NCBI RefSeq assembly: GCF_047495875.1
Contig: NC_092471.1
Coordinates: forward strand, 17,381,001-17,445,000
Reading direction: 5' to 3'
DNA from: Pithys albifrons albifrons
Taxonomy: Eukaryota; Chordata; Aves; Passeriformes; Thamnophilidae
Length of the DNA: 64,000 nt
Translations under genes and position numbers: made by a program
Notes under the pieces: generated by a model
What the model was told of the DNA's origin: nothing
Seen by the model: the letters and a program-made list of their open reading frames with translations, nothing else
The model's database searches: none
Shown: positions 62,440 to 64,000 of the stretch, piece by piece
How the letters are laid out: each line of letters opens with the position of its first letter
Position numbering within the stretch: the first letter of the stretch is position 1

Positions 62440-62960
62440 CCCCCTTTTTTTTTTCCACCCCCTTGTTATGCATTAAATGATTTCAGTGGAGGAATGTGCA
62501 GCATTAATTAGAATTGGTTAGTAGATACTGAGGGGAAAAGTTTCTTCACAACAACTAAAAGAGGTGTCAGTGCTACAAAGAGGGTTTTGTTTTCACTCTC
62601 CCCCACATTATCAGTGCAATATGTAAGGTAGCGATTCTTTTCATTTAAATTAAGTGGAAAGCTACTAAATCTTGTTTTATCCTCAAAAAAAAAAAAAAAG
62701 GAAAAGGTCCTTAACACTTATCTTTTAACTTCTTTTATTTTGCAAGGTTAGTGTTTACTTTTGCTTTCAGTCCTCCCCATTAATCAGCCTGCAAAGATGT
62801 GTATCCAGTTTTGTGTATCATTTAGCTCTTACAATTATAAGCCAGGACAATTAATATATAAGGATTGTCTCCTGATTAAAGCAACAACTTTACCATTTAA
62901 AATACAAGACGCTCGTCTAGAAGGACACATTGAAATTCAGAAGTGTGGCTGGCTGTTCTC
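62440..62960. promoter_or_regulatory. conserved-looking AT-rich block (candidate enhancer)
   Basis: Contains ATGCATTAAATGATTTC, GCAGCATTAATTAGAATTGG, AATTAATATATAAGG and CAAGACGCTCGTCTAGAAGG. The last is a CpG-bearing near-palindrome in AT-rich DNA. A run of A at 62685-62699 interrupts it. The motifs are seen. Conservation and regulatory function are inferred. Confidence 0.28.
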
Positions 62961-64000
62961 TGCAGGGATTTCCTCATTTCTTTCAACTTTTTAAATAGAA
63001 GTTAAGCTAAAAGATGGGCTTGAGCATATAAAGTAAGAGCTTAGAAGAAACGTTCATTAATATATTTATATATACTTTTTATTTCATTCCTTAAAAACTT
63101 TTTCCATTGACAACATGCAAACAATTAGCCCTAATAGTGTTTAAATATTTTCTTCCATCAAATATACTCAACTACTTCATAAAAAATTAAGAGAAAAATA
63201 AAAGTTTTTAAAAAATCTGAAATGACTGTCAACATTTAACAAGAGACACAATCCTAAGTGCTATACTGAGGGTAATATCACATTCCTTGTTTTCTGTTAA
63301 GTTTAAAAATTAACAAATTATTACCACCATAAAGCATAATCTCTTGAGACATGTAAAGCCAACTGCTGTCTCTAGAAATAAATTACTAAGGCTCCATGCC
63401 ATGCAGATTTCTTTGCCACATATTCCCCTGAAATGTGAAGATATTTACACTTTGACCACAATACCAGTCAGCAAATGCCACTTGTGTTCTTTTAACCAGG
63501 AAAAGTATAATTCCTGCTCGTTCCCCCTGAGGGAGAGCTGGAAAGTGCATCTACAGGCAGAGTTGCCTGAGCAGAAGAGAGCAGGTATTTCTGGACAGGG
63601 AGTGGTCCTTCTCCCGTAGGGCAGGTACCAGTGCCTAATATTTTATCACACATACACAGTCTGGCCTGTGGTTTATGAAGTCAAAGCCACAGCTTAAAAA
63701 GTAAACTTTGCTATTCAATATCCAGATCTTAACAAACTTGGCTATATCTTCATCTTACTGATGAATCAGGAATTGCTAGTGGAAGTATTTTTCTAACATA
63801 GCTTGGCATTGCCACAGCAACTTTAAGAGCTGCGTAAAGATGAGCTAAACAGAGCCTGTGCAGAGGAAGAGAGGAGGTTCCTACTATGCACAGGATGCAG
63901 TTTTCTAAATTGAAATTCAGCAATATAGAAAACAAGTTAAAGTGTATCACCTGCCGGCTGGAGACTTTTCCCCACTATGAATGGAAGGAAGAAACTTCCT
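62961..64000. other. AT-rich unique sequence to window end
   Basis: Many AATAAA and TTTAAA words and no recognised element or gene. Frames at 63344-63619 and 63750-63950 have no domain. Confidence 0.45.

Noticed and set aside
1..64000. A novel prokaryote-style defence, toxin or biosynthetic system
   Set aside because: There are no long nonoverlapping gene runs, ribosome-binding-site spacing or operon structure. CR1, SINE and LTR content shows vertebrate nuclear DNA.

Overview
The window looks like a gene-poor stretch of a passerine (songbird) nuclear genome. Three kinds of repeat support this. There are at least twelve CR1 LINE fragments, most of them ending in the avian ATTCTATGATTCTATGA-type tail. 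There is one short element with a tRNA-Ile-like head fused to a CR1 tail, the architecture of the passerine family TguSINE1. There are two copies of a roughly 0.7 kb LTR-like repeat with TG...CA ends. No bacterial operon, CRISPR array, phage or plasmid signal is present. Base composition is mixed, and most open frames are short and overlap each other on both strands, as expected of noncoding vertebrate DNA.

Layout. 1-6740: unique sequence with a strong G-run cluster (about 2.15 kb) and an AT-rich, 3'UTR-like block (5.4-6.4 kb, better read on the minus strand). 6.7-26.3 kb: unique DNA with seven CR1 fragments, a compound hairpin (7.9 kb), an interrupted CA repeat (13.1 kb), a conserved-looking AT-rich segment (17.2 kb), a GA purine tract (19.2 kb), an A-rich tract (21.3 kb) and a decayed CR1 reverse-transcriptase 3' region (25.0-25.4 kb). 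26.3-42.7 kb: unique DNA with homeobox-motif-rich segments (27.5, 37.0-37.3 and 42.0 kb) and four CR1 fragments, one of which carries what looks like a 28 bp inversion of its tail. 42.7-54.2 kb: weak exon-like segments on both strands, including a two-exon small-ORF candidate (50.4-51.5 kb), two solo LTRs in inverted orientation 7.3 kb apart, and the tRNA-headed SINE. 54.2-64 kb: a minus-strand CR1, a diverged 32 bp minisatellite next to a GC-richer patch (57.6-58.1 kb), then AT-rich unique DNA with a conserved-looking block at 62.4-63.0 kb.

I could not identify a known protein-coding gene. The exon candidates rest only on splice-site-like sequence and open frames and are given low confidence. 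The firmest content is the repeats. The most useful second looks are the inverted LTR pair, the CR1 tail microinversion, the SINE, the minisatellite, the compound hairpin and the small spliced ORF.
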